Origin: Thalassovita sp.
GTDB lineage: Bacteria; Pseudomonadota; Alphaproteobacteria; Rhodobacterales; Rhodobacteraceae
Assembly (NCBI GenBank): GCA_029212905.1
Contig: JARGPB010000009.1
Coordinates: 102,157-166,156 of the forward strand
Reading direction: 5' to 3'
DNA: 64,000 nucleotides
This document shows, in pieces, positions 25,353 through 34,188 of the stretch; position 1 is the first letter of the stretch, and each line of letters begins with the position of its first letter. The notes under the pieces were generated by a model. The model was not told the DNA's origin, did not search any database, and saw nothing but the letters and a program-made list of their open reading frames with translations. Position numbers and translations under genes: made by a program.

Positions 25353-26621
25353 ATGACACTTAACAGAAGAGCGTTCATCGGAACCGGCGCGGCAGCGGCG
25401 GCCACGCTTGCGGCCCCGACAGTCTGGGGCGCGAGCCACGGGAAACCGCGCGTTGTCGTCATTGGTGGCGGCGCAGGCGGGGCGACGGCCGCGCGCTATC
25501 TGGCAAAGGACAGCAAGGGCGCGATTGACGTGGTCTTGGTGGAACCCAGCCGGATGTACTACACCTGTTTCTTTTCGAACCTGTATATCGGCGGCTTCCG
25601 CGAGCTGTCCTCGATCGGGCACAGCTATGGGACGCTGGCGGCGGACTATGGCGTGAACGTGGTGCATGACTGGGCTATCGGGATTGATCGGGATGCGCGC
25701 ACCGTGTCGCTGGCGGGGGGCGCGACGCTGTCGTATGACCGCCTGGTTCTGTCTCCGGGTATTGATTTCGTGGATGGCGCGGTGCCCGGCTGGGATGTGA
25801 CCAAACAAAACAAGATGCCGCACGCCTACAAGGCCGGATCCCAGACCGAGCTGTTGAAGGCCCAGATTGAATCGATGCCGCAGGGCGGAACCTATGCGAT
25901 GGTGGCGCCGCCGAACCCTTATCGTTGTCCTCCGGGTCCGTATGAACGGGTCAGCATGGTCGCGCATCTGCTGAGCCAGATTAACCCGACTGCCAAGATC
26001 CTGATCGCGGACCCCAAACCCAAGTTCTCGAAAATGGCGCTGTTCCAAGAGGGCTGGGGCGCGCATTATGATGGTATGATCGACTGGGTCGGCCCGGATT
26101 TCGGCGGGAACAATGTCGAAGTGAACGCGGACGAAATGACGCTCAGCATCGACGGCGAGGTCACCAAGGTTGACGCCTGCAACGTGATACCGGCGATGAA
26201 GGCCGGTAAAATCTGTGAAATGGCGGGCATCACCGAGGGCAACTGGGCACCCGTGTCCGGCCACACAATGCAAAGCCGCGTCGACGAAAACATCCATGTT
26301 CTGGGCGACGCAACCAACCAGGGCGATATGCCGAAATCGGGTTTCTCGGCCAACAGTCAGGCCAAGGTTGCTGCTATGGCGATCCGCGGCGCGCTGTTGG
26401 GATCCAAGGTTTTCCCGGCCAAATTCTCTAATACTTGTTGGTCATTGATTGACACGGATGATGGCATCAAAGTGGGGGCCTCGTATCAGGCAACGGATGA
26501 AAAAATCGCCAAAGTCGACGGTTTCATCAGTAAAACGGGCGAAGATGCCGCACTGCGCAAGGCGACCTACGAAGAGTCCGTGGGCTGGTACGCTGGAATT
26601 ACTGCTGATATGTTCGGCTGA
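25353..26621 (+). CDS. soxF: SoxF: flavoprotein of flavocytochrome c sulfide dehydrogenase type
   Basis: A 422-residue FAD protein with a Tat-type signal (NRRAFIGTGAAAAATLAAP), the dinucleotide motif VVVIGGGAGGATAARYL, redox cysteine in YYTCFFSNLYIGG, and a C-terminal FCSD domain (FSNTCWSLIDTDDGIKV). With SoxE it forms a sulfide dehydrogenase; in Paracoccus it is dispensable for thiosulfate oxidation but speeds it. The ATG at 25353 follows GGGAGGAAATGAA. No soxG or soxH follows. Confidence 0.94.
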   Translation: MTLNRRAFIGTGAAAAATLAAPTVWGASHGKPRVVVIGGGAGGATAARYLAKDSKGAIDVVLVEPSRMYYTCFFSNLYIGGFRELSSIGHSYGTLAADYGVNVVHDWAIGIDRDARTVSLAGGATLSYDRLVLSPGIDFVDGAVPGWDVTKQNKMPHAYKAGSQTELLKAQIESMPQGGTYAMVAPPNPYRCPPGPYERVSMVAHLLSQINPTAKILIADPKPKFSKMALFQEGWGAHYDGMIDWVGPDFGGNNVEVNADEMTLSIDGEVTKVDACNVIPAMKAGKICEMAGITEGNWAPVSGHTMQSRVDENIHVLGDATNQGDMPKSGFSANSQAKVAAMAIRGALLGSKVFPAKFSNTCWSLIDTDDGIKVGASYQATDEKIAKVDGFISKTGEDAALRKATYEESVGWYAGITADMFG

Positions 26622-26636
26622 ATGGAAAACGCTGCG

Positions 26637-26661
26637 CCTCTGGCCCTTCGGGGGCCAGGGG
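26637..26661 (+). promoter_or_regulatory. Hairpin between soxF and hemA
   Basis: CCTCTGGCCC (26637-26646) pairs with GGGCCAGGGG (26652-26661) with one G-T wobble and a TTCGG loop. No T-run follows. It lies 15 bases after the soxF stop. It could be a processing element or weak terminator. Confidence 0.45.
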
Positions 26662-26695
26662 CATTCAAGAACAGGATAAGGAAGGCCCTACAGGT

Positions 26696-27919
26696 ATGGA
26701 TTACCAGGGATATTTCACCGAAGCGCTGACGCGCCTTCGGGACGAGGGAAATTACCGCGTTTTTGCCAACTTGGAACGTCATCTGGGCGATTTTCCGAAA
26801 GCCACGTTTCGCAATCAGGGCGACGCGCGCGACGTGACGATCTGGTGCTCGAACGACTATCTGGGTATGGGGCAGCACCCCGAGGTTCTGTCCGCGATGC
26901 ATGGCGCGCTGGATCGCTGCGGAGCCGGGGCTGGCGGGACACGGAACATCAGCGGCACCACCCGTGATCACGTTGAACTTGAGACCGAGCTGGCCGATTT
27001 GCATGGCAAAGAGGCCGCGCTGCTATTCACCAGCGGCTATGTGTCGAACTGGGCGACGCTGGGCACGTTGGGCGCGAAAATTCCCGGCATGGTGATCCTG
27101 TCGGACGCGCTGAACCATGCTTCGATGATCGAAGGCATCCGCCATTCCAAGGCGCAGCGGATTGTCTGGAAACATAATGATCTGGAGGATCTGGAGGGGC
27201 ACCTGAAATCGCTGCCTTTGGACAGTCCGAAACTGATCGCATTTGAATCCGTCTACTCGATGGATGGCGACATTGCCCCGATCGAGGCAATCTGCGACCT
27301 GGCCGATAAATACAACGCGCTGACCTATATCGACGAGGTCCACGCCGTCGGCATGTATGGTCCGCGTGGCGCCGGTGTGGCCGAACGCGACGGTGTGATG
27401 GATCGGATTGATATCGTACAGGGTACGCTGGGCAAGGCGTTTGGCGTGGTTGGTGGCTATATCACCGCCTCGACCGAGTTGGTGGACTTTGTCCGCAGCT
27501 TTGCCAGCGGGTTCATTTTCACCACTGCGCTGCCGCCTGCTGTGGCTGCGGGGGCCGTGGCCTCGATCCGGCATCTGAAACAGTCGGCCAAAGAACGTCA
27601 GGGCCAACAGGACCGCGTGGCGCAATTGCGTAAACGTCTGGATGACATCGGCATCGCGCATATTCCGAACCCCAGCCACATCATTCCGGTGATGGTCGGC
27701 GATCCGGTCAAGTGTAAATATATCTCGGACCGTCTGCTGGTGGATCACGGGATCTATATTCAGCCGATCAACTATCCGACGGTTCCCAAAGGCACCGAGC
27801 GGCTGCGCATCACCCCGTCCCCCGTCCACACCGAGGCGGACATGGAGGCGCTGGTTGGCGCGCTTGAATCCCTGTGGGCCGAATGCCGTCTGGCCCGGAT
27901 TCCGCAGGCTGCACAGTAA
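26696..27919 (+). CDS. hemA: 5-aminolevulinate synthase
   Basis: A 407-residue PLP enzyme of the alpha-oxoamine synthase family. It shows RVFANLERHLGDFPKA at the N-terminus, the glycine-rich CGAGAGGTRNISGT, YIDEVHAVGMYG, and the PLP lysine in IVQGTLGKAFGVVGG. It condenses glycine and succinyl-CoA to 5-aminolevulinate, the first step of haem synthesis in alphaproteobacteria. It lies 74 bases behind soxF on the same strand, so extra haem precursor may be made together with the Sox cytochromes (inference). It may be one of two hemA copies in the genome. Confidence 0.96.
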   Translation: MDYQGYFTEALTRLRDEGNYRVFANLERHLGDFPKATFRNQGDARDVTIWCSNDYLGMGQHPEVLSAMHGALDRCGAGAGGTRNISGTTRDHVELETELADLHGKEAALLFTSGYVSNWATLGTLGAKIPGMVILSDALNHASMIEGIRHSKAQRIVWKHNDLEDLEGHLKSLPLDSPKLIAFESVYSMDGDIAPIEAICDLADKYNALTYIDEVHAVGMYGPRGAGVAERDGVMDRIDIVQGTLGKAFGVVGGYITASTELVDFVRSFASGFIFTTALPPAVAAGAVASIRHLKQSAKERQGQQDRVAQLRKRLDDIGIAHIPNPSHIIPVMVGDPVKCKYISDRLLVDHGIYIQPINYPTVPKGTERLRITPSPVHTEADMEALVGALESLWAECRLARIPQAAQ

Positions 27920-27941
27920 GCGTAACCCGAATCCACAGTAG

Positions 27942-27976
27942 AACCCGGGGGCGTTGCCGCGCCTTCGGTTTTTTCA
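27942..27976 (+). terminator. Terminator after hemA
   Basis: A GC-rich imperfect stem (GGGGGCG around TTGC with CGCGCC, extended outward by AACC/GGTT) ends in six T residues at about 27971-27976, 23 bases after the hemA stop. It closes the sox-hemA transcript. Confidence 0.6.
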
Positions 27977-28015
27977 CGTCTACGGTACTGGCACGGGTAA
28001 AAAGCGCGTCAGCCC

Positions 28016-28044
28016 TTGCAGCCCCCCCCGGGCAACACTAAGAC
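28016..28044 (+). promoter_or_regulatory. Possible clpP promoter
   Basis: TTGCAG (28016-28021), a 17-base C/G-rich spacer and TAAGAC (28039-28044) resemble a sigma-70 promoter 54 bases before the clpP start. Inferred by spacing and similarity only. Confidence 0.35.
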
Positions 28045-28097
28045 TCCATTAGCACATCATGCGTAAAAGTGCGGAAACAGCAGCAGGCGAGCGGATT

Positions 28098-28730
28098 ATG
28101 AAAGACCCTTTGGACGTATACATGAACACTCTGGTCCCGATGGTGGTGGAACAAACCAGCCGTGGGGAACGGGCCTATGACATTTTCTCGCGCCTGCTGA
28201 AGGAGCGGATTATTTTCCTGAACGGGCCAGTGCATGATGGCATGTCCAGCCTGATCGTGGCCCAGTTGCTGCACCTGGAGGCGGAAAACCCGTCCAAGGA
28301 AATCAGCATGTACATCAACAGCCCCGGTGGCGTTGTGACCTCGGGCCTGTCGATCTATGACACCATGCAGTACATCAAGCCCAAGGTTTCGACCCTGGTG
28401 ATTGGCCAGGCGGCCTCGATGGGATCGCTGCTGCTGACCGCCGGTGAGGCCGGGATGCGGTTCAGCCTGCCCAACAGCCGCGTGATGGTGCACCAGCCCT
28501 CGGGCGGGTATCAGGGCCAGGCAACGGACATCATGATCCACGCCGAAGAGACGCTGAAACTGAAAAAGCGCCTGAACGAGATTTACGTGAAACACACCGG
28601 CCGCACCTACAAAGAGGTCGAGGCCGGCCTGGAGCGCGATAACTTCATGTCGCCCGAAGAGGCGAAAGACTGGGGCCTGATCGACGAGATCGTGTCCAAC
28701 CGCGCCAAAGAGAGCGACGACAAGGCATAA
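28098..28730 (+). CDS. clpP: ATP-dependent Clp protease proteolytic subunit
   Basis: A 210-residue serine peptidase. The catalytic serine is in GQAASMGSLLL, the histidine in SRVMVHQPSGG, and an Asp in the C-terminal ERDNFMSPEEAKDWGLID region. It forms the tetradecameric chamber that works with ClpX or ClpA. I use the ATG at 28098 (MKDPLDVYMNTLVPMVVEQT), the usual alphaproteobacterial start; an in-frame ATG 13 codons earlier lacks conservation-like features. clpX follows after a terminator. Confidence 0.96.
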   Translation: MKDPLDVYMNTLVPMVVEQTSRGERAYDIFSRLLKERIIFLNGPVHDGMSSLIVAQLLHLEAENPSKEISMYINSPGGVVTSGLSIYDTMQYIKPKVSTLVIGQAASMGSLLLTAGEAGMRFSLPNSRVMVHQPSGGYQGQATDIMIHAEETLKLKKRLNEIYVKHTGRTYKEVEAGLERDNFMSPEEAKDWGLIDEIVSNRAKESDDKA

Positions 28731-28739
28731 GCCTTCACG

Positions 28740-28771
28740 CGCCTCGCGAACTGAATACGCGGGGCGTTTTT
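28740..28771 (+). terminator. Rho-independent terminator between clpP and clpX
   Basis: CGCCTCGCG (28740-28748) pairs with CGCGGGGCG (28758-28766), 9 bp with one G-T wobble and a 9-base loop, followed by TTTTTC. It uncouples clpP from clpX, which therefore probably has its own promoter in 28772-28860. Confidence 0.8.
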
Positions 28772-28873
28772 CACATTGTAGCCGCTTACGGGCTGCCCTA
28801 AGCTTCCTTCTCAAGGAGCTGGGATCGGCAAAACGCCGAACTGACATGCAAGACGAGGCCTGAAAGGGACGAA

Positions 28874-30139
28874 ATGGCGAACAACTCTGGCGACAGCAAG
28901 AATACGCTCTATTGCAGCTTCTGCGGCAAAAGCCAGCACGAGGTCCGCAAGCTGATTGCCGGCCCGACCGTGTTCATCTGCGACGAATGCGTCGAACTGT
29001 GCATGGATATCATCCGCGAAGAAACCAAAACTGCGGGTTTGAAATCCAGCGAAGGCGTGCCCACGCCGCGCGATATTTGCGGTGTTCTGGATGACTATGT
29101 GATCGGTCAGGCAATGGCCAAGCGAGTGCTCTCGGTGGCTGTGCATAACCACTATAAGCGCCTGAACCACGCGGCCAAATCTGGTGGTGACATTGAATTG
29201 TCGAAGTCGAACATCCTGCTGATCGGCCCGACTGGCTGCGGTAAGACGCTGTTGGCGCAGACGTTGGCGCGGATTCTGGATGTGCCCTTTACCATGGCTG
29301 ACGCGACCACGCTGACCGAAGCCGGCTATGTTGGCGAGGATGTGGAAAACATCATCCTGAAACTTCTGCAATCGTCGGAATATAACGTTGAACGTGCGCA
29401 GCGCGGCATCGTCTATATCGACGAGGTCGATAAGATTACCCGCAAGTCGGAAAACCCCTCGATCACCCGGGACGTGTCGGGCGAGGGCGTGCAACAGGCG
29501 TTGCTGAAACTGATGGAGGGCACCGTGGCCTCTGTGCCGCCGCAGGGCGGGCGCAAGCATCCCCAGCAGGAATTCCTGCAGGTGGACACCACGAATATCC
29601 TGTTCATCTGTGGCGGTGCGTTTGCAGGCCTGGATCGGATCATCGCGCAACGCGGCAAAGGTTCCGCTATGGGTTTTGGCGCGGATGTGCGCGACGAAGA
29701 ATCGCGCGGAATCGGCGAAATCTTCAAGGATCTGGAGCCTGAGGATCTGCTGAAGTTTGGTCTGATCCCGGAATTCGTTGGCCGTCTGCCCGTGATTGCC
29801 ACGCTTGAGGACTTGGACGAGGATGCCTTGGTCACGATCCTGACCGCCCCCAAGAACGCGCTGGTGAAACAGTACCAACGCCTGTTCGAGCTTGAGGACA
29901 CACAGCTCAGCTTTACCGATGATGCGCTGAAGGCCATTGCCCGCCGCGCGATCGAGCGGAAAACTGGCGCGCGTGGCTTGCGGTCGATCCTTGAGGACAT
30001 CCTGCTGGACACGATGTTCGACCTGCCAGGCATGGAAGAGGTCGAAGAGGTGGTCGTGAACGAAGAGGCCGCGACCTCGGCCGCGAAACCCTTGATGATC
30101 TTCGCAGAAGCCCAAAAAGAGGGCGCCAGCGCAGGCTGA
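28874..30139 (+). CDS. clpX: ATP-dependent Clp protease ATP-binding subunit ClpX
   Basis: A 421-residue AAA+ unfoldase. The N-terminal zinc-binding domain has CSFCGKSQ and CDECVELC (four Cys). Walker A is GPTGCGKTLLAQ near residue 120, Walker B is IVYIDEVDKI, the pore loop is GYVGEDVE, and the ClpP-binding loop is of the IGF type within SAMGFGADVRD. It delivers tagged proteins to ClpP. An AAAGGGACGAA site precedes the ATG. Confidence 0.97.
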   Translation: MANNSGDSKNTLYCSFCGKSQHEVRKLIAGPTVFICDECVELCMDIIREETKTAGLKSSEGVPTPRDICGVLDDYVIGQAMAKRVLSVAVHNHYKRLNHAAKSGGDIELSKSNILLIGPTGCGKTLLAQTLARILDVPFTMADATTLTEAGYVGEDVENIILKLLQSSEYNVERAQRGIVYIDEVDKITRKSENPSITRDVSGEGVQQALLKLMEGTVASVPPQGGRKHPQQEFLQVDTTNILFICGGAFAGLDRIIAQRGKGSAMGFGADVRDEESRGIGEIFKDLEPEDLLKFGLIPEFVGRLPVIATLEDLDEDALVTILTAPKNALVKQYQRLFELEDTQLSFTDDALKAIARRAIERKTGARGLRSILEDILLDTMFDLPGMEEVEEVVVNEEAATSAAKPLMIFAEAQKEGASAG

Positions 30140-30160
30140 TAGTTACATCGGCAGAATTAT

Positions 30161-30188
30161 GAAAGGCGGGCTTCGGTCCGCCTTTTTC
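30161..30188 (+). terminator. Terminator after clpX
   Basis: AAAGGCGG (30162-30169) pairs with CCGCCTTT (30178-30185), inner C-G and G-T pairs close a TTCG loop, and T residues follow. It sits 22 bases after the clpX stop. Confidence 0.85.
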
Positions 30189-30257
30189 ATGCGGCCATGG
30201 TACTGGACCTTTCGCCGGAATTGGTCCATATCAGAGGCAAGCATTTTGGAGAGACCC

Positions 30258-30641
30258 ATGGGCATTCTGAACACCGTGCTGAGCGCGCTAACCTGGTGGA
30301 ACGGCCAGACCCTGAACACCCGTCTTTATACGTGGCGCAAAGGCGTCAAAGTTGGCGAAGACGAGCAGGGGAATATCTATTACCGCAGCGTAGACGGCAA
30401 ACGTCGCTGGGTCATCTATAACGGTGAAATCGAGGCAAGCCGCGTCAGCCCCGATTGGCACGGCTGGCTGCATCACACGTTCAAGGATGCACCGACTGAC
30501 AAGCCGTTTGTCCATAAAGCGTGGGAAAAGCCTCATAAGGAGAACCTTACCGGCTCGGCTTTGGCCTATGCGCCTTCTGGATCGATTCGCCGGGCTCAGC
30601 CTGACGAACGCGCCGATTACGAGGCCTGGCAGCCCGAGTAA
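30258..30641 (+). CDS. NADH:ubiquinone oxidoreductase subunit NDUFA12 family protein
   Basis: A 127-residue protein with the NDUFA12 pattern: WWNGQTLNTRLYTWRKGVKVGEDEQGNIYYRS, then RRWVIYNGEIEASRVSPDWHGWLHH. It is the alphaproteobacterial homologue of the accessory subunit of mitochondrial complex I and binds the matrix/cytoplasmic arm. The ATG at 30258 has GGAGAGACCC. mlaD follows 10 bases later, a conserved neighbourhood in Rhodobacteraceae. Confidence 0.93.
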   Translation: MGILNTVLSALTWWNGQTLNTRLYTWRKGVKVGEDEQGNIYYRSVDGKRRWVIYNGEIEASRVSPDWHGWLHHTFKDAPTDKPFVHKAWEKPHKENLTGSALAYAPSGSIRRAQPDERADYEAWQPE

Positions 30642-30651
30642 GGGACCCGAG

Positions 30652-31104
30652 ATGTCCGACAATAAAACCGAAGTATTCGTCGGTGGCGTGGTTTTGGCCG
30701 TCGCCATTGGATTTGTGGCCTATGCCGGTCAGATCACGGCGTTCTCCAAAGCGAGCTCTGGCTATCCGTTGAGCGCGTCTTTTCGTTCGGCCGAAGGGGT
30801 GACCGTGGGCACGGATGTGCGTTTGGCCGGGGTCAAGGTCGGCACCGTTACCGAGCTGCAACTGAACCCACAAACTTTCCGTGCGGATACGCAATTCACC
30901 GTCGTCGAAGGCATTGAAATCCCCGACGACAGCGCTGTTGTCGTGGCCTCAGAGGGGCTGTTGGGCGGTAACTTCGTCGAGATCATGCCAGGCGGATCGC
31001 CCTTTAATTTCCAACCCGGAGACGAGATCGAAGACACGCAGGGCGCGGTCTCTCTGGTCAGCTTGCTGATGAAATTTGTGTCCAGCTCGGGGTCGTCGGA
31101 ATGA
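30652..31104 (+). CDS. mlaD: MlaD-like outer-membrane lipid asymmetry protein
   Basis: A 150-residue MCE-domain protein. The N-terminal membrane anchor (EVFVGGVVLAVAIGFVAYAG) is followed by a single MCE domain with SAEGVTVGTDVRLAGVKVGTV and VASEGLLGGNFVEIMPGG. It binds phospholipid in the periplasm for transport between membranes. The stop overlaps the next start (ATGA). The other mla genes are not in the window. Confidence 0.92.
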   Translation: MSDNKTEVFVGGVVLAVAIGFVAYAGQITAFSKASSGYPLSASFRSAEGVTVGTDVRLAGVKVGTVTELQLNPQTFRADTQFTVVEGIEIPDDSAVVVASEGLLGGNFVEIMPGGSPFNFQPGDEIEDTQGAVSLVSLLMKFVSSSGSSE

Positions 31105-31490
31105 CGCGGCTCTTTGCTGCCCTGGCGCTGATTTTCATGACCACCGGCGCGCTGGCGCAGGACGACACGATTCCTGATAGTGCAGAAGAGGGTGTCGTGG
31201 CAGGCACTGGCGCGGTGCTGCGCGGTCTGGACAAGGTGAACGCCCAGTTTCAGGATATCGAGATTCTGAACGGATCCAGCGTCCGTTTCAAACGATTGAT
31301 CATTGATCTGGGAGAATGCCGCTACCCCGAAGGGAACCCGGCGGGCGATGCCTATGCCTATTTGACGATCCGCGACGAAGGCAGCGCCGAGCCTGTGTTC
31401 CAAGGCTGGATGTTGGCCTCGTCCCCGGCGCTTAGCGCGTTGGACCACTCGCGTTATGACGTTTGGGTGCTGCGCTGCAAAACCTCCTGA
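31101..31490 (+). CDS. DUF2155 domain-containing protein
   Basis: A 129-residue exported protein. The signal peptide ends at about residue 20 (ALAQ-DDTIP). The DUF2155 core is VLRGLDKVNAQFQDIEILNGSSVRFKRL, ECRYPEGNPAGDAYAYL, FQGWMLASSPALSALDHSRYDVWVLRC with two Cys that may pair. Function unknown. It overlaps mlaD by 4 bases, and its 3' end overlaps the convergent aat gene by 37 bases. Confidence 0.9.
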   Translation: MTRLFAALALIFMTTGALAQDDTIPDSAEEGVVAGTGAVLRGLDKVNAQFQDIEILNGSSVRFKRLIIDLGECRYPEGNPAGDAYAYLTIRDEGSAEPVFQGWMLASSPALSALDHSRYDVWVLRCKTS

Positions 31491-32104
31491 GCGGAATCGG
31501 GCAGGGGGGGATCTGTGAACTCGGCCTCGCCCAACAAGGCATCCTCTAGCAGTAGATGATATCGCGCACGCGGGATTTCGATCGCCCCCAGCGACGCCAG
31601 ATGGGGCGTGATGAACTGCGTATCGAACAAGGTAAATCCCGCCATTTTCAGCCGGTCCACCAAATAGGTAAGTGCGATTTTTGACGTATCAGTCCGGCGG
31701 GAAAACATGCTTTCGCCGAAAAATGCGCCGCCCAAGGTGACGCCATAGACGCCGCCCGCCAACGCCCCATCCATATAAACCTCTAGAGAGTGGGCGCGGC
31801 CTAGGGCGTGCAGTGCGTTGTAAAGATAGAATATTTCTGTGTTCATCCAGGTCTCGGGCCGGTCAGCACAGCCTTCGAGTACGCCGTTGAAGTCGCTGTT
31901 GATGCGAATCTCATAGTCAGCGCGCCTCAGACGTCGGGTCAGGCTGCGCGAGATATGGAATTGGTCCAAAGGAAAGATGCCGCGGCGCCGGGGATCGACC
32001 CAGAATATCTCTGGGTTGTCGCGGCTTTCGGCCATCGGAAACACGCCCGATGCATAGGCGTTCAGCAACAGCTGAGGTGTCAGGATCGTATCGTCCTTGG
32101 CCAT
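31454..32104 (-). CDS. aat: Leucyl/phenylalanyl-tRNA--protein transferase
   Basis: A 216-residue N-end-rule enzyme that adds Leu or Phe to N-terminal Arg/Lys. Motifs: LLNAYASGVFPMAESRDNPEIFWVDPRRRGIFPLD, HSLEVYMDGALAGGVYGVTLGGAFFGESMFSR, and LFDTQFITPHLASLGAIEI. The ATG at 32104 gives the usual length; an ATG 9 codons upstream is possible. The tail converges on and overlaps the DUF2155 gene. It connects to ClpAP-type proteolysis by known biology. Confidence 0.95.
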   Translation of the reverse strand: MAKDDTILTPQLLLNAYASGVFPMAESRDNPEIFWVDPRRRGIFPLDQFHISRSLTRRLRRADYEIRINSDFNGVLEGCADRPETWMNTEIFYLYNALHALGRAHSLEVYMDGALAGGVYGVTLGGAFFGESMFSRRTDTSKIALTYLVDRLKMAGFTLFDTQFITPHLASLGAIEIPRARYHLLLEDALLGEAEFTDPPLPDSAQEVLQRSTQTS

Positions 32105-32149
32105 CCGATGCCCATAAAATGGCCGGGCCAATCAGGCCCGGCCGAGTGA

Positions 32150-33499
32150 TTATTCGGCCAGATTGGTTTCCAACCAGTGTTCCAGCCAGTGAATATTGTA
32201 GTTGCCGCTGTGGATATCATCTTCTTGCAGCAGCGCGTGGAACAGCGGCACGGTGGTGTCGATGCCGTCGATGATCAACTCGCCCAGGGCGCGATTCAGG
32301 CGCGCCAGTGCCTCGGGGCGGTCGCGACCATGCACGATCAGCTTGCCGATCAGGCTGTCGTAATATGGCGGGATCGAATAGCCGTCATAGAGCGCTGAAT
32401 CCATCCGTACACCCAGACCACCGGGTGCGTGAAACGCCGAAATTTTTCCGGGACAAGGCGAGAAGTTCGGCAGCTTTTCCGCGTTGATCCGGACCTCGAT
32501 GCAGTGGCCATTGATGACCAGATCATCCTGCGTAAAGGACATCGGCAGACCTTCGGCCACGCGGATTTGTTCGCGGACCAGATCGACGCCAAAGATACCT
32601 TCGGTGACGGGGTGTTCTACCTGCAAACGGGTGTTCATCTCGATGAAGTAGAATTCGCCGTTTTCATAGAGGAATTCGACCGTGCCAGCGCCGCGATATC
32701 CCATCTTTCCGATTGCATCAGCGCAGACCTTGCCGATTTTAGCGCGTTCTTCGGGTGAGATGCTGGGGCCGGGGGCTTCTTCGAACACCTTCTGGTGGCG
32801 CCGCTGAAGCGAACAGTCCCGCTCGCCCAGATGCACACCATGACCTTTGCCGTCGCCGAAGACCTGGATCTCAATATGGCGGGGCGTGGTCAGGTATTTC
32901 TCGATATAGACCTCATCGTTGCCAAAGGCCGCTTTGGATTCGGACCGCGCGGTGCGGAAAGCATTTGCCATTTCCGAAGCGTCGCGGGCGACTTTCATGC
33001 CGCGACCGCCGCCACCCGCTGTGGCCTTGATGATCACCGGATAGCCGAAATCTTCGCCGATTTTCAGTGCGTCCTCGACCGTCGCGACACCACCAGCCGA
33101 TCCGGGAACCACCGGGATGCCCAGATTAGCAGCGGTTTCTTTGGCGGTGATCTTGTCGCCCATGATGCGGATATGCTCTGCCGTGGGGCCGATAAAGGTC
33201 AGGTCGTGGTCTTCGACGATCTGCACGAAATTGGCGTTTTCCGACAGGAAGCCATAGCCCGGATGGATCGCCTGCGCGCCGGTGATTTCACAGGCCGAGA
33301 TGATCGCGGGGATCGACAGATAGCTTTGCATCGACGAAGGCGGCCCGATGCAGACGGCCTCATCCGCCATGCGCACATGCATGGCGTCGGCATCGGCGGT
33401 TGAATGGACCGCAACGGACTGGATGCCCATTTCACGGCAGGCACGGATGACGCGCAGGGCGATCTCTCCGCGGTTGGCAATCAGGATTTTATCGAACAT
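32150..33499 (-). CDS. accC: Acetyl-CoA carboxylase biotin carboxylase subunit
   Basis: A 449-residue ATP-grasp enzyme. MFDKILIANRGEIALRVIRA at the N-terminus, the glycine-rich ATP lid KATAGGGGRGMKVA, FIEMNTRLQVEHPVTE with catalytic residues, and a C-terminal biotin carboxylase domain. It carboxylates biotin on AccB for malonyl-CoA synthesis. It follows accB after 10 bases. Confidence 0.97.
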   Translation of the reverse strand: MFDKILIANRGEIALRVIRACREMGIQSVAVHSTADADAMHVRMADEAVCIGPPSSMQSYLSIPAIISACEITGAQAIHPGYGFLSENANFVQIVEDHDLTFIGPTAEHIRIMGDKITAKETAANLGIPVVPGSAGGVATVEDALKIGEDFGYPVIIKATAGGGGRGMKVARDASEMANAFRTARSESKAAFGNDEVYIEKYLTTPRHIEIQVFGDGKGHGVHLGERDCSLQRRHQKVFEEAPGPSISPEERAKIGKVCADAIGKMGYRGAGTVEFLYENGEFYFIEMNTRLQVEHPVTEGIFGVDLVREQIRVAEGLPMSFTQDDLVINGHCIEVRINAEKLPNFSPCPGKISAFHAPGGLGVRMDSALYDGYSIPPYYDSLIGKLIVHGRDRPEALARLNRALGELIIDGIDTTVPLFHALLQEDDIHSGNYNIHWLEHWLETNLAE

Positions 33500-33509
33500 G
33501 GCGCGGCCC

Positions 33510-34004
33510 TTATTCGATGATCATCAGCGGCGCGCCGAATTCGACGGCGCTGGAATCCTCGACCAAAATGCGTTTGACCGTGCCGGATTTGGGCGCGGGG
33601 ATGTGGTTCATGGTTTTCATCGCTTCGATGATCAGAAGGGTGTCGCCTTCGTTGACCTGGGCGCCGACCGACACAAAGGCGGGCGTTCCCGGCTCGGCTT
33701 GCAGGTAGACGGTGCCAACCATGGGCGAGGTCACGGCGCCTGGGTGGCTGGCCGGATCATCCGATGCAGCGGCAGGCGCGGCGGCGGCGGCCGGAGCAGC
33801 AGCAGGTGCCGCGGCAACCGGAGCCGCCACCGGGGCGGCGGCGACCTGTGTCACAACCTGTTGCGCGCGGCTGACACGGACATTCAGGCTGTCGTTGTCG
33901 TCATATTCGCGCATGACCTCCAGCTCGGTCAGATCATTGGCCCGCAGCAGTTCAGCAAGCGCCTGGATGAAGGCCACGTCAGAGTCATGGTTTTTTTTAG
34001 TCAT
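33510..34004 (-). CDS. accB: Acetyl-CoA carboxylase biotin carboxyl carrier protein
   Basis: A 164-residue carrier. A Pro/Ala-rich linker (about residues 50-80) joins an N-terminal helical part to the C-terminal biotinyl domain, with the biotin lysine in IEAMKTMNHI and a GDTLLIIEA hairpin before it. It is first in the accBC operon. Confidence 0.96.
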   Translation of the reverse strand: MTKKNHDSDVAFIQALAELLRANDLTELEVMREYDDNDSLNVRVSRAQQVVTQVAAAPVAAPVAAAPAAAPAAAAAPAAASDDPASHPGAVTSPMVGTVYLQAEPGTPAFVSVGAQVNEGDTLLIIEAMKTMNHIPAPKSGTVKRILVEDSSAVEFGAPLMIIE

Positions 34005-34188
34005 TGTATCCTCGACCGGTTTCGGTTGGCTGACATACGGATGCAGCCCCTTGTCATTCTGGCCGCCTTATAGGCGAACATTGACGGCGCGGAAAGCGCT
34101 CTTCTGGCTAGGAATTTGGGGGTTTTAGACAGAAATTACGAGGGGGAAAATGCATCTGGCAAAAAATTCCCCGTAGATTGGGGCTGGA

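Noticed and set aside
26622..28097. soxG and soxH expected after soxF
   Set aside because: The genes present here are hemA and clpP, with a terminator between them; no SoxG- or SoxH-like MBL protein is encoded.
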